DNA of 41,950 bases, taken from assembly GCA_014380615.1 (NCBI GenBank), contig JACMJM010000023.1:1-41950 (forward strand), in the 5' to 3' direction. Numbering within the stretch: the stretch's first letter is position 1; each line of letters opens with the position of its first letter. The notes beneath the pieces are model-generated. The model saw nothing but the letters and a program-made list of their open reading frames with translations. It was not told the DNA's origin and did no database searches. This DNA is from Sphingobacteriaceae bacterium. Its GTDB lineage: Bacteria > Bacteroidota > Bacteroidia > Sphingobacteriales > Sphingobacteriaceae. Both the position numbers and the translations under genes were made by a program. This document shows, piece by piece, positions 14,502 through 23,769 of the stretch.

Positions 14502-16997
14502 TTACATGCCTTGTCCACCCTGACCGCCATCCTGTTTTAAGTCATCGTTGTTTACACCGCGTTTCTTTTTGGGTTGGGCGTTAAAATTCATCTTACCGAA
14601 CTGCCAGCTAAATGTTACTCCGAATGAACGGAAAGGCATAGAAAAATTGCTCGACTGAGTAAGCTTAGAGCTGGTAATTTCACTTCTGAAATTTTTCCGC
14701 TCGTTAAACGGATCGATTATATTAAGGCCTATTTTTCCTTTTTTATTAAGCACCTGTTTACTAAATGAAACTATCCACATATTAAAGGCGGGGTTTTTTC
14801 CCTGGAAAGTTCTTCGCGGAGAATTGATGATTACAAATGTTTCAGTAACGAAGTTTTTCGGCAAATTTACTGAACCACTTACGAAAGCATTATACAGCAA
14901 TTGGGTACCCACATTGGCGCTCGATTCCTGAAAACTACTGGAAGCTTGGGGTGTATAAGAAAAGAGATTTACATTAGTTCTGAATGTGAGGGATTTTACC
15001 GGCGAGATCTGCCCGAAAAAACTCCCCCCAATGGAATTGTTTTTTCCAATATTAGCAAAGTTAGTAAGCGAAACATCAACTAACGTATCGTTACCGCTTT
15101 TGCCTTTAGTCTGATACAAATCAGACCTTACCAGGCTCTCTATTACATCATCAATATGCTTATAATAGAACGAGGCATTCACTATCGATGACTTGATGAA
15201 TGTAGAAAAGTTTAACTCCACGCTTTGTGTAACCTCGGGAGACAGATACGGATTCCCGGTGCTGTGCGCAAGAGCATTGCTGGTATTTTTAAAGGGATTT
15301 AAATAATGCAAACTGGGCCTTTGGATACGTTTGCTATAGCTCAATCGAAAAGTGTTCTTTTTCACTGTCTTGGAAATAGCAAGGCTGGGTATAAAGTTAG
15401 TGTAGCTGTTCGAAAACGGATCGAATGTTGGGTTAGGTGAATTTTCTTCACCTTCAATTTTTGTATTTTCAACTCTTCCCCCAACCTGGATTCCGTAGCT
15501 TTTTGGTAATTGAAAACTCAAAACCCCGTAGCCCGAGTAAACATTTTGTGTATACAAATAGTCGTTCGACATTAAATCATTAACCTGATATACGCCTGCC
15601 GCATTTGAAATTTGCACAAGAGAGTTACTTGTAATGTCTCTTAAAATGGTTTTAACACCAGCCTCTATCTTAACTTTCTCGTTTATCGGCAGGGAATAAT
15701 CTGCCTGAATGGTATACTCATCATTTATACCATCATTCGCGGCAATCTGGTTGGGATTGAAATTAGTATATAATGTAGTGTAATCGGTTTGGCTCTTACC
15801 GTGGCTCCATTGCCCGGCCAAACTAATTTCATGACCGGCTTTTTTGAATTTACGGGTGTAATCAGAATTCCAATCGAAACCATTGAAACGCATCTTAGAG
15901 TTATTGTCGATGATAAAAGACTGAATAGCAGAACTTGTGATAGGAGTGTTCGAGTTTAACGAACTTCCATCCGTTGAGAAGCCACCCTGGTGAATCCTTA
16001 TTCCTGACGAAATGCTGTTCGAACTATTAAAATCATAGCTCACATTTCCCGAACCCATTCCCGAATAACGCTCAGTCTCGCTTTTTCCGTTCTGTGTACG
16101 AATTGATCGGGTATCTAAACTTCGGAAATCGATTGTACTCATCTGCGGCCAGGTATAATTTCCTCCAAAATTACCTGAAACGCTCAAACGGTTTTGATTG
16201 ACGTTGAGATTTGCGTTTCCGTTGTTCTGACGAGTTCCAACTCCGCCGCTTATAGAGCCACTAACACCCGACATATTACTCTTTTTGGTAATAATATTAA
16301 TAATCCCGGCAGAGCCCTCAGCATCGTATTTCGCAGACGGGCTGGTTACTACTTCCACACTTTTAATCTGATCTGCCGGAAGCATTTTCATAGCATCGGC
16401 CACATTACTTGCCATGGCACCCGAAGGTTTCCCGTTAATTAGAACTTTTATATTCTGGCTTCCGCGAAGCGAGACATTTCCATCCTGATCTACAGAAACC
16501 ATAGGGACTTTACGTAAAACATCGCCGGCGTTTCCACCGGTAACGGTGGCATCTTTCTCGGCGTTATAAACAACTTTATCAACCCGGTTTTCTATTAATG
16601 CTGCCTGACCGGTAATGGCGATTTCTTTTAAAGCAGTTGCGGAAGGAGAAAGAATAATTTTTCCGAGGTTTAAATCGGGCTTGCCAGGTGTTGTGGTTAC
16701 CGGAGCGATGATTTTGGTTTGATAACCAATAAAAGTGATGGTTACCTTATAATTGCCGGGCGCAACATTATCGATTTTAAAAATCCCCTTCTGATCGGTA
16801 AGAGCGCCATTTGTGCTTTTCGTAGACGATGCTCTTCCCAGGCCCACGGTTACATAATCAATGGGCTTTTGAGTAATTGAGTCGATCACGGTGCCCGAAA
16901 TTCTTCCTGTGATAGTGGGCGCACCGCCAACAGGCATTTGAGCCGTTGCAGAATTTAAACTGAAAATACTTATTATAAAAAAGAGGAAAGGCCGCAT
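14502..16997 (-). CDS. Outer-membrane beta-barrel receptor of the TonB-dependent type
   Basis: 831 residues: signal peptide (1-19, cleavage after 'SATA'), carboxypeptidase-regulatory-like beta-sandwich (about 30-115; 'GTVIDSITQKPIDYVTVGL', 'GNYKVTITFIGYQT'), a plug domain (about 125-240; 'GDVLRKVPMVSVDQDGNVSLRG', 'INGKPSG', 'AEGSAGIINIITK') and a barrel ending 'RSFGVTFSWQFGKMNF'. This is the outer-membrane-barrel family with plug seen widely in Bacteroidota. No SusD-like partner or substrate genes are nearby, so the ligand is unknown. A Gly/Gln/Lys-rich tail of some 30 residues ('KKKRGVNNDD', 'GGQGGQGM') extends past the last strand, which is unusual for a barrel. Monocistronic. Confidence 0.9.
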   Translation of the reverse strand: MRPFLFFIISIFSLNSATAQMPVGGAPTITGRISGTVIDSITQKPIDYVTVGLGRASSTKSTNGALTDQKGIFKIDNVAPGNYKVTITFIGYQTKIIAPVTTTPGKPDLNLGKIILSPSATALKEIAITGQAALIENRVDKVVYNAEKDATVTGGNAGDVLRKVPMVSVDQDGNVSLRGSQNIKVLINGKPSGAMASNVADAMKMLPADQIKSVEVVTSPSAKYDAEGSAGIINIITKKSNMSGVSGSISGGVGTRQNNGNANLNVNQNRLSVSGNFGGNYTWPQMSTIDFRSLDTRSIRTQNGKSETERYSGMGSGNVSYDFNSSNSISSGIRIHQGGFSTDGSSLNSNTPITSSAIQSFIIDNNSKMRFNGFDWNSDYTRKFKKAGHEISLAGQWSHGKSQTDYTTLYTNFNPNQIAANDGINDEYTIQADYSLPINEKVKIEAGVKTILRDITSNSLVQISNAAGVYQVNDLMSNDYLYTQNVYSGYGVLSFQLPKSYGIQVGGRVENTKIEGEENSPNPTFDPFSNSYTNFIPSLAISKTVKKNTFRLSYSKRIQRPSLHYLNPFKNTSNALAHSTGNPYLSPEVTQSVELNFSTFIKSSIVNASFYYKHIDDVIESLVRSDLYQTKGKSGNDTLVDVSLTNFANIGKNNSIGGSFFGQISPVKSLTFRTNVNLFSYTPQASSSFQESSANVGTQLLYNAFVSGSVNLPKNFVTETFVIINSPRRTFQGKNPAFNMWIVSFSKQVLNKKGKIGLNIIDPFNERKNFRSEITSSKLTQSSNFSMPFRSFGVTFSWQFGKMNFNAQPKKKRGVNNDDLKQDGGQGGQGM

Positions 16998-17072
16998 GAT
17001 TTTTTTTTGATAATTAGTCGTAAAGATAGACGGAATGTTACAGGCTAATTGGGAAACTTAAAGAAAATATGT

Positions 17073-17101
17073 AAAAAAAGCGATAGAATCCTACCGCTTT
17101 T
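17073..17101 (-). terminator. Terminator of leuS
   Basis: Arms 17076-17086 and 17091-17101 pair over 11 bp with one mismatch around a 4-nt loop. A seven-base A-run on the plus strand (17073-17079) gives the minus-strand T-run. It lies about 20 bp after the leuS stop. Confidence 0.75.
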
Positions 17102-17121
17102 AAAACCTCCTGTAAGAACAC

Positions 17122-19983
17122 TCAGACCACCAGATTTACAATCTTTCCTTTTACAACTATCACCTTTTTGGGAGCCTTTCCATCCAGGTATTTTTGAACA
17201 TCATCATTCTCTAAAACGAATTTTTCAATTTCCGCGGCCTCAAGCGTAAGCGGCATATTCAAATTCATCTTCATCTTACCGTTAAAAGAGATGGGATAGG
17301 CGAATTCATCCTCAACCAGATAATCGGGGTTAAATTTAGGATAGGTGGCGTATGAAAGTGAGCCTGCTTCATTCCCTAATAGCGTCCAAAGTTCTTCTGT
17401 AATATGAGGTGCGTAAGCTGCTAATACAATAACCAGGTCCTGAAGGATTTTACGTTTATTACATTTTAAATCGGTTAGCTCATTCACACAAATCATAAAG
17501 CTGGACACCGAGGTATTAAACGAAAAACGCTCAATATCTTCCTGTACTTTTAGAATAATTTTATGAAGCGTTTTGAGTTCGGCTTTAGTCGGCTCTTCAT
17601 TAGAAACTTTAAAATTAAATTGCTCATCGTGGAACAGCCTCCAAAGCTTACGAAGGAATTTGAAAACGCCTTCAATTCCGTTGGTATTCCATGGTTTGCT
17701 TTGCTCTAAAGGGCCCAGAAACATTTCGTATAAACGAAGCGTGTCTGCTCCGTAACGTTCAATGATATCATCCGGGTTTACAACGTTGAATTTAGATTTT
17801 GACATTTTTTCAACTTCAACGCCGCAGATGTATTTGCCGTTTTCCAGGATAAATTCCGCATCGGAATATTCTTCGCGAGACTTTCTAAACTTATCCAGGT
17901 CAAGAACATCATTTTCGACGATATTAACATCAACATGCACTGATGAAGTTTTGTACTGATCTTTTAAGCCGTTTGAAACAAACTTATTAGTCCCTTTTCC
18001 TTCGTCATCTATAATTCTGTAAATAAAGTTAGACCTTCCCTGAATCATTCCCTGGTTAATCAACTTTTTGAAAGGTTCTTCCTCATTTACATATCCCAAA
18101 TCTTTCAAAAACTTGTTCCAGAATCGGCTGTAAAGCAAGTGCCCTGTAGCGTGTTCAGAACCCCCGATATAGAGGTCGACGTCTTTCCAGTATTCGATGG
18201 CGGATTGAGGTGCCAGCGCATTTTCACTGCGTTCTTCCGGCGATGCCATATAACGGTACCAATACCAGCTTGATCCGGCCCAGCCAGGCATAGTGCTTAA
18301 TTCGTACTCATACTGATCTCTATATTTCCAGTCTTTTGCCCTCCCAAGTGGTGGTTCACCACTCTCGGTTGGAAGGTATTTATCTACTTCGGGCAATACT
18401 AAAGGCAAATCCTGCTCATCAATTAAATAAGGAAGTCCGTCTTTAAAATAAACCGGCACCGGCTCTCCCCAATACCTCTGGCGGCCAAAAATGGCATCGC
18501 GCATACGGTATTGTATTTTGGCTTTACCCGCATCCAGTTGCTCTAATCGTTCAATAAGAGCCGGGATTGCTTCCTGATAGGTAAGGCCATTTATAAAATC
18601 AGAGTTCAAATAGCGGCCTTCTTTTGTAGCATCTGCTTCGTGTTCAATATCTTTCTGCCCATCCAGAATCTGAATGATAGGAAGATTAAAATGGTTCGCA
18701 AAAAGCCAGTCGCGCTGATCGCCCGATGGCACCGCCATTACGGCTCCGGTTCCGTAACCCGCTAAAACATAATCAGCAATCCAAACCGGAATTTTAGCAC
18801 CGTTTAGCGGATTTAACGCATAACTTCCCGTAAAGGCACCAGATACTGTTTTAGCATCGGCCATACGGTCGAGTTCTGATTTCTTTTTTGTTTGGGAGAT
18901 ATAATTCTCAATCTCTTCCTTCTGTTCGGATGTGGTTAAAAACGGCACCAACTCATGTTCGGGTGCAACAACAAGAAAGCTTACACCAAAAATGGTATCG
19001 ACACGAGTGGTAAATACTTCGATAAAGGCCTCACCTAAATCCTCTCCAAAGGAGAGGACTTTTCGGTCCTCTGATTCTTCAAGTTTCTTCTTTATGGCAT
19101 CAGGGATGAGGCTAAACCTAACCGAAGCTCCTGTACTTTTCCCGATCCAATTCCTTTGCATTTCCTTTAATGGGTCGGGCCAGTCTATGTTATCTAATCC
19201 CTGGAGCAAACGATCTGCATATGCGGTTATTCGCATGCTCCATTGCATCATTTTTTTCTGTTCAACAGGATAGCCTCCACGTTCAGAAACACCGTCTTTT
19301 ACTTCATCATTTGCCAGCACGGTTCCTAAAGCGGGGCACCAATTCACGGTGCTTTCCTTTAAAAAAGTAAGGCGATATTTTAAAAGCTCTTCCTGCTGTT
19401 GCCGCTCCGGCATCAGCCTCCACTCATCAGCAGTAAAGCTTAAGGTTTCGTCATCCGAAACTGCCTGAATACCACTTGAGCCTTTAGAAACAAACCGTTG
19501 AATTAAATTTTCGATCGGCTCGGCCTTATCTGTTTCAAGGTTGTACCAGGAATTAAACAACTGCATAAAAATCCATTGCGTCCATTTGTAATACTGCGGA
19601 TCGCTGGTTCGCACTTCCCGGCTCCAATCGAATGAAAAACCGATCTGATCTAACTGGCGGCGATAAGTGGCGATATTTTGTTCGGTAGTTAAAGTCGGGT
19701 GTTGACCGGTTTGAATGGCATATTGCTCTGCGGGCAGGCCGAAAGAATCGTAGCCCATAGGATGCAAAACGTTAAAACCTTTAAGGCGTTTATAGCGCGC
19801 AAAGATATCAGAAGCGATATAGCCCAATGGATGCCCCACATGTAACCCTGCTCCCGAAGGATAAGGAAACATATCTAAAACATAGTATTTAGGTTTAGGT
19901 GATGAGTTATCAACTTTATAAGTTTGGTTTTCTGCCCAAAACTGCTGCCACTTTTTCTCTAAGTCTCTGAACTGGTAATCCAT
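17122..19983 (-). CDS. leuS: Leucine--tRNA ligase
   Basis: 953 residues, longer than the roughly 860 of E. coli LeuRS. The class I motifs are intact: HIGH-type '[10 protein letters not shown]' (46-55, as HVGH) and 'KMSKS' (726-730, Met727). The editing-domain threonine-rich region '[22 protein letters not shown]' and '[18 protein letters not shown]' are also present. The extra length lies partly in the region between residues about 160 and 190 and before the KMSKS loop ('[15 protein letters not shown]...'), as in other Bacteroidota. It charges tRNA-Leu and hydrolyses mischarged products. Monocistronic; a TATTTTCG box ends 20 nt before the ATG. Confidence 0.97.
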   Translation of the reverse strand: MDYQFRDLEKKWQQFWAENQTYKVDNSSPKPKYYVLDMFPYPSGAGLHVGHPLGYIASDIFARYKRLKGFNVLHPMGYDSFGLPAEQYAIQTGQHPTLTTEQNIATYRRQLDQIGFSFDWSREVRTSDPQYYKWTQWIFMQLFNSWYNLETDKAEPIENLIQRFVSKGSSGIQAVSDDETLSFTADEWRLMPERQQQEELLKYRLTFLKESTVNWCPALGTVLANDEVKDGVSERGGYPVEQKKMMQWSMRITAYADRLLQGLDNIDWPDPLKEMQRNWIGKSTGASVRFSLIPDAIKKKLEESEDRKVLSFGEDLGEAFIEVFTTRVDTIFGVSFLVVAPEHELVPFLTTSEQKEEIENYISQTKKKSELDRMADAKTVSGAFTGSYALNPLNGAKIPVWIADYVLAGYGTGAVMAVPSGDQRDWLFANHFNLPIIQILDGQKDIEHEADATKEGRYLNSDFINGLTYQEAIPALIERLEQLDAGKAKIQYRMRDAIFGRQRYWGEPVPVYFKDGLPYLIDEQDLPLVLPEVDKYLPTESGEPPLGRAKDWKYRDQYEYELSTMPGWAGSSWYWYRYMASPEERSENALAPQSAIEYWKDVDLYIGGSEHATGHLLYSRFWNKFLKDLGYVNEEEPFKKLINQGMIQGRSNFIYRIIDDEGKGTNKFVSNGLKDQYKTSSVHVDVNIVENDVLDLDKFRKSREEYSDAEFILENGKYICGVEVEKMSKSKFNVVNPDDIIERYGADTLRLYEMFLGPLEQSKPWNTNGIEGVFKFLRKLWRLFHDEQFNFKVSNEEPTKAELKTLHKIILKVQEDIERFSFNTSVSSFMICVNELTDLKCNKRKILQDLVIVLAAYAPHITEELWTLLGNEAGSLSYATYPKFNPDYLVEDEFAYPISFNGKMKMNLNMPLTLEAAEIEKFVLENDDVQKYLDGKAPKKVIVVKGKIVNLVV

Positions 19984-20003
19984 GGATGGTTATTATAAGA
20001 ATG

Positions 20004-20011
20004 CGAAAATA
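20004..20011 (-). promoter_or_regulatory. Variant -7 box upstream of leuS
   Basis: Minus-strand TATTTTCG (TAnnTTTG with one substitution) ends 20 nt before the leuS start codon, directly behind the hairpin ending the upstream ROK gene. Confidence 0.35.
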
Positions 20012-20017
20012 AGAAAA

Positions 20018-20076
20018 TACCCTTATACAGAGATTCAATTATTTCGATAGAGATAATGAAGCCGTGTATAAGGGTA
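20018..20076 (-). terminator. Long inverted repeat, probable terminator of the ROK gene
   Basis: A perfect 12-bp inverted repeat (20018-20029 with 20065-20076) encloses 35 nt that can form a smaller inner hairpin. A T-rich stretch follows on the minus strand (TTTTCTTATTTT). It lies 40 bp after the ROK stop. The long loop makes the terminator role likely but not certain. Confidence 0.6.
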
Positions 20077-20116
20077 AATTATACTGTCGCTCTAATTTGA
20101 GAGAGGTTACGCCAAA

Positions 20117-20986
20117 TTACGCGTGAATTTGAGAAGCACTGTACCATGCCGACGCCGCACCAAGTATACTCGCCTGCTCGCCTAGAATTGCCCGCAAAAC
20201 CGGAAGCTTTATCCCGGCTGCCGCAACCTTAGCTGTTGCCGAATCGAAGAAAAAGCGGTTATATAATTCCATAAAACCACCAACTACTACAACTTCAGGA
20301 CTATTTTTACGGATAAACGCGATTAAAAACTGTGCTAAATTTGCTGAAAATTCTTCAAAAATATCCTTAAAACGGGAATCTGTATCAGCATATTGCTTTA
20401 ATTCGGACATATCTTTAACTGGCATACCAGTGAGCTGCGTAAACCGGCTAAGCAACCATCTGATAGAAATATAATCTTCGGCAGTGTTGTCAAGAAAGGG
20501 GGAACTGTGCAAATTGGCATCCGTAACAATACCGTTGGCATAGATAGCAGTGCCTAATCCAACACCTAGTGTTACTCCTAACGAACTTTTAAAACCTCTG
20601 CCCGAACCGCCGAATACTTCACCCTGAAGAAAACAGGCCGCATCGTTCATAATCTTTACATCCTGAGGGGCGGCTCCGATAGCTGAGGAGAAAATCTCTT
20701 TCAGATTGCTCTTATAAAGGCTGAAATATCGGTTTGTATCTTTGTGCAGATAAACACCGGTATTGTAATCACACAATCCTGGCACACCAATTCCAATCTG
20801 TTTACTACCGCCAGCTACCTCTTGCAGAACTTTACTCCAGGTAGCTATTATCTGGTCGGCGGAACCTGTGGGATCCACCCTTTTACGCTGAACTGTTTCG
20901 GTTAAAACTTTCCTGGTTTCGATATTAACAAGGCCGACGGAAATATGATTATCCTCAATATTTACTCCAATTATTGGTTCACTCAT
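20117..20986 (-). CDS. ROK-family sugar kinase-like protein
   Basis: 289 residues with the actin-like ATPase fold of ROK proteins: 'IIGVNIEDNHISVGLVNIE' (phosphate 1), 'IGIGVPGLCDYNTG', catalytic-type Asn114-Asp115 in 'KIMNDAACFLQGE', glycine loop 'LGVTLGVGLGTAIYANG', and adenosine motif 'VVVVGGFMELY'. It has no DNA-binding helix-turn-helix, so it is not a NagC/XylR-type repressor. The ROK zinc motif (C.CG..GC.E) expected after the glycine loop is absent; 'SSPFLDNTAEDYISIRW' is found in its place. Substrate unknown; glucose or N-acetylated sugars are typical of the family. Monocistronic. Confidence 0.82.
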   Translation of the reverse strand: MSEPIIGVNIEDNHISVGLVNIETRKVLTETVQRKRVDPTGSADQIIATWSKVLQEVAGGSKQIGIGVPGLCDYNTGVYLHKDTNRYFSLYKSNLKEIFSSAIGAAPQDVKIMNDAACFLQGEVFGGSGRGFKSSLGVTLGVGLGTAIYANGIVTDANLHSSPFLDNTAEDYISIRWLLSRFTQLTGMPVKDMSELKQYADTDSRFKDIFEEFSANLAQFLIAFIRKNSPEVVVVGGFMELYNRFFFDSATAKVAAAGIKLPVLRAILGEQASILGAASAWYSASQIHA

Positions 20987-21104
20987 GGCTTAGATTTTAA
21001 AAAGGTATAACTATAGTACGATGGATTTAAAACTTTGTTCTGAATAAATTTTGTTAAAATGTGTTATATCTTTAAATATTAGAGGGTAATTACCAACGAA
21101 TCTT

Positions 21105-21112
21105 TATTTTCG
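21105..21112 (+). promoter_or_regulatory. Variant -7 box of the ftsX operon
   Basis: TATTTTCG ends 4 nt before the ftsX ATG. A second candidate, TATCTTTA, lies at 21067-21074. Neither has a clear -33 partner, so the operon promoter is uncertain. Confidence 0.35.
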
Positions 21113-21116
21113 CACT

Positions 21117-21995
21117 ATGGAAGAATTCGAAAGCAGCGCAGCTTCTAAGAAAACTAAAACGGTTTACATTTCTACAGTAATCAGTATAGCACTGGTATTA
21201 CTGATGATTGGGTTATTGGGCCTTATTATGGTTCATGCCAAGAATCTTTCAAATTATGTAAAAGAAAACATTGTATTAAATATTATTGTAAGCGATGGAG
21301 CCAAAGAAGTTGATGTTCTGGCTTTACAGAAACAGCTTGACGCTCATCCCTTTGTATTAAAATCTCAATACGTAAGTAAAGAACTTGCGGCACGAAACCT
21401 TCAGAAAGACTTAGGAGAAGAATTTGTAGAATTTCTGGGTTACAACCCTCTCCTTTCTTCGATAGATATTTACATGAAAGCTGATTACGCGAATAATTCA
21501 AGCATCCAGACTTTCAGCAATCAACTCACCAAAAACCCATTGGTTAAAGAAGTAATATATCAGAAATCACTGGTGGATATGGTGAATCAGAATATTAAAG
21601 TTATCGGCCTGGTTATTCTGGCATTCGCATGTGTGCTTCTTATTATCTCAATAGCGTTAATCAATAACACTATCCGGCTTTCTATTTATTCGCAGCGGTT
21701 TCTTATCAAGAGTATGCAATTGGTTGGAGCCACCAAAAACTTTATCCGGAAACCATTTATAAGCTATGGCGTATTGCATGGTTTATTAGGTGCCCTTATT
21801 GCCATTATCCTGTTATTACTTACCTTATATGTGGCCCAGCAGCAAATTCCCGAATTAATAATTTTAAGAAACTGGGTCGAGTTTGCCATAGTGTTCGCCG
21901 GCGTACTCGCCATCGGCATTATGATATCTTTCTTCAGTACATATTTTGCGGTTAGCAAATATCTGCGTTTAAAAATTTACGACCTTTACAGATAA
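21117..21995 (+). CDS. ftsX: Cell division protein FtsX
   Basis: 292 residues: cytoplasmic N-terminus, TM1 (about 20-42), an extracytoplasmic domain beginning 'NLSNYVKENIVLNIIVSDGAKE' with the FtsX 'A..L...LG.EF...LGYNPL..S.D' pattern, then three C-terminal TM segments with 'IALINNTIRLSIYSQRFLIKSMQLVGATKNFIRKPF', the family signature. FtsX pairs with the ATPase FtsE to control periplasmic wall hydrolases during division. ftsE is not in this window. First gene of a tight operon; its stop shares one base with the next start codon. Confidence 0.93.
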   Translation: MEEFESSAASKKTKTVYISTVISIALVLLMIGLLGLIMVHAKNLSNYVKENIVLNIIVSDGAKEVDVLALQKQLDAHPFVLKSQYVSKELAARNLQKDLGEEFVEFLGYNPLLSSIDIYMKADYANNSSIQTFSNQLTKNPLVKEVIYQKSLVDMVNQNIKVIGLVILAFACVLLIISIALINNTIRLSIYSQRFLIKSMQLVGATKNFIRKPFISYGVLHGLLGALIAIILLLLTLYVAQQQIPELIILRNWVEFAIVFAGVLAIGIMISFFSTYFAVSKYLRLKIYDLYR

Positions 21996-22228
21996 TGGCA
22001 CAAAAAAAATCTACAAGTTCTACTCCCGAAAATACACCCGTTCAATTTGTATTCGGTAAAAGCAATTACCGGCTGATGCTTATCAGTATCGCGGTGGTTA
22101 TTCTCGGATTTATCCTGATGATAGGCGACACCGACATTTATGATACACGTAAAACCGTTATCGCACCCATAGTGGTATTAATCGGGTTTACTATCGCATT
22201 TTTTGCCATCCTAAAAAAACGTGGATAG
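21995..22228 (+). CDS. DUF3098 small membrane protein
   Basis: 77 residues: polar N-terminus, 'FVFGKSNYRLMLISIAVVILGFILM' (TM1), 'IYDTRKTVIAPIVVLIGFTIAFFAILKK' (TM2). This is the DUF3098 family, found in Bacteroidota between ftsX and uppP. Its start overlaps the ftsX stop by 1 bp, implying translational coupling. Function unknown; position suggests a role at the divisome or in lipid-carrier recycling. Confidence 0.88.
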   Translation: MAQKKSTSSTPENTPVQFVFGKSNYRLMLISIAVVILGFILMIGDTDIYDTRKTVIAPIVVLIGFTIAFFAILKKRG

Positions 22229-22237
22229 TACTATTTT

Positions 22238-23023
22238 ATGAATATTTTCGAAGCGATCATCCTTGCTATTATAGAGGGATTGACTGAATTTCTTCCTGTA
22301 TCATCCACGGGCCACATGATTATCGGCTCGGCGGTAATGGGGATTGAGGCCGATCCGTTCGTCAAAATGTTTAATGTCGCCATTCAATTCGGAGCCATCT
22401 TATCCGTAATCGTTTTATACCGCAGGCGCTTTTTTAAATCTTTTGATTTCTATCTCAAATTATTCGTTGCTTTTCTACCAGCGGCCATTATCGGTTTTCT
22501 GTTGAACGATTATATCGACCTGCTTATGGAAAACGTAATGGTTGTGGCTACTATGCTGGTTTTAGGAGGGATTATTCTTCTTTTCGTTGATAAATGGTTT
22601 GTTGGCGGCGAGATTGATTTCGATGTTAACTACAGGGAAGCATTCTCCATAGGCTTGTTTCAGGTTATTGCTATGATACCCGGAGTTTCGCGCTCGGCGG
22701 CAACCATAATAGGAGGGCTTACACAAAAACTAACCCGCAAAGCGGCAGCAGAATTTTCATTTTTTTTAGCTGTACCTACCATGTTCGCGGCCACAGGTTA
22801 TAAAATGTGGCAATACTATAAAGATACAGGCTTCGAATCGAAAGATTTGAATGTATTGATAATCGGGAATATCGTTGCCTTTGTGGTAGCTTTATTAGCA
22901 ATCAGATCTTTTGTGAGTTATGTAACCAAATATGGCTTTAAGGTTTTTGGTTATTACCGGATAGTTCTTGGTGTCGCTATTATCGTTCTGTATATGATGG
23001 GCTACGAATTGAAAATTGTATAG
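22238..23023 (+). CDS. uppP: Undecaprenyl-diphosphatase (UppP/BacA)
   Basis: 261 residues, polytopic. The two active-site regions are intact: '[14 protein letters not shown]' (14-27, with Glu17) and '[10 protein letters not shown]' (148-157, with Arg152). The enzyme dephosphorylates undecaprenyl pyrophosphate at the inner membrane, returning the lipid carrier for peptidoglycan and other wall polymers, and confers basal bacitracin tolerance. It follows the DUF3098 gene by 9 bp, and its stop overlaps the GTG start of truB by 1 bp. Confidence 0.95.
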   Translation: MNIFEAIILAIIEGLTEFLPVSSTGHMIIGSAVMGIEADPFVKMFNVAIQFGAILSVIVLYRRRFFKSFDFYLKLFVAFLPAAIIGFLLNDYIDLLMENVMVVATMLVLGGIILLFVDKWFVGGEIDFDVNYREAFSIGLFQVIAMIPGVSRSAATIIGGLTQKLTRKAAAEFSFFLAVPTMFAATGYKMWQYYKDTGFESKDLNVLIIGNIVAFVVALLAIRSFVSYVTKYGFKVFGYYRIVLGVAIIVLYMMGYELKIV

Positions 23024-23757
23024 TGTCTGAAAAAACCTTTCCACAGTTTAATTTCGCAGAAGGCGAACTCTTACTGATAAACAAACCCTACCGCTGGACC
23101 AGCTTCGATGTAGTAGGAAAAATCAGAAATTCTTTCAAACCGCTGAAACTGAAAGTTGGCCATGCGGGTACGCTTGACCCTTTAGCTACCGGATTACTGA
23201 TTATTTGTACCGGGAAACTCACAAAAAAAATAGACGAATTTCAGGCTCAGGAAAAAGAATACACCGGAACCATGATCCTGGGCGCCACAACACCTTCGTA
23301 TGATTTGGAAACAGAGGTGGATGAAACGTTTGATATCAGCGCAATAACAGAACTCGCTATCAAAGAAAACCGCAAAAATTTCATCGGCGATTTAGAGCAA
23401 TATCCACCGGCTCACTCCGCAGTAAAAGTAGATGGCGAACGACTCTATTTAAAGGCACGGCGAGGTGAAACCGTAGAACTAAAAGCACGAAAAGTAAGTA
23501 TCACCGAATTTGAAATAACCAGAATAGAGCTGCCTGAAATTGATTTCAGAGTAGTATGCAGTAAAGGCACATATATTCGTTCTTTGGTTTATGATTTTGG
23601 AAAGCGGCTAAACAACGGAGCTTATTTATCCGGTTTACGAAGAACTCGCAGCGGCGAATTTCATGTAAACAATGCCTACGAAGTGATGGAATTTGTTAAT
23701 CATGTTAAGAGTTTAAAAGAGCTCAAACCATCAGATGATTCCTTTACAATTCTATAA
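23023..23757 (+). CDS. truB: tRNA pseudouridine(55) synthase TruB
   Basis: 244 residues with the catalytic motif 'GHAGTLDPLATGLL' (46-59, Asp52), 'LDPLATG', 'YPPAHSAVKVDGERLYLKARRGE' and 'CSKGTYIRSLVYDFG'. It makes pseudouridine 55 in the T-loop of tRNAs. The start is GTG at 23023-23025, sharing its G with the uppP stop codon; no ATG lies near, and the coupling supports this start. It lacks a C-terminal PUA domain, as do the short TruB forms in Bacteroidota. Confidence 0.95.
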   Translation: MSEKTFPQFNFAEGELLLINKPYRWTSFDVVGKIRNSFKPLKLKVGHAGTLDPLATGLLIICTGKLTKKIDEFQAQEKEYTGTMILGATTPSYDLETEVDETFDISAITELAIKENRKNFIGDLEQYPPAHSAVKVDGERLYLKARRGETVELKARKVSITEFEITRIELPEIDFRVVCSKGTYIRSLVYDFGKRLNNGAYLSGLRRTRSGEFHVNNAYEVMEFVNHVKSLKELKPSDDSFTIL

Positions 23758-23769
23758 ATTTACCGAATA

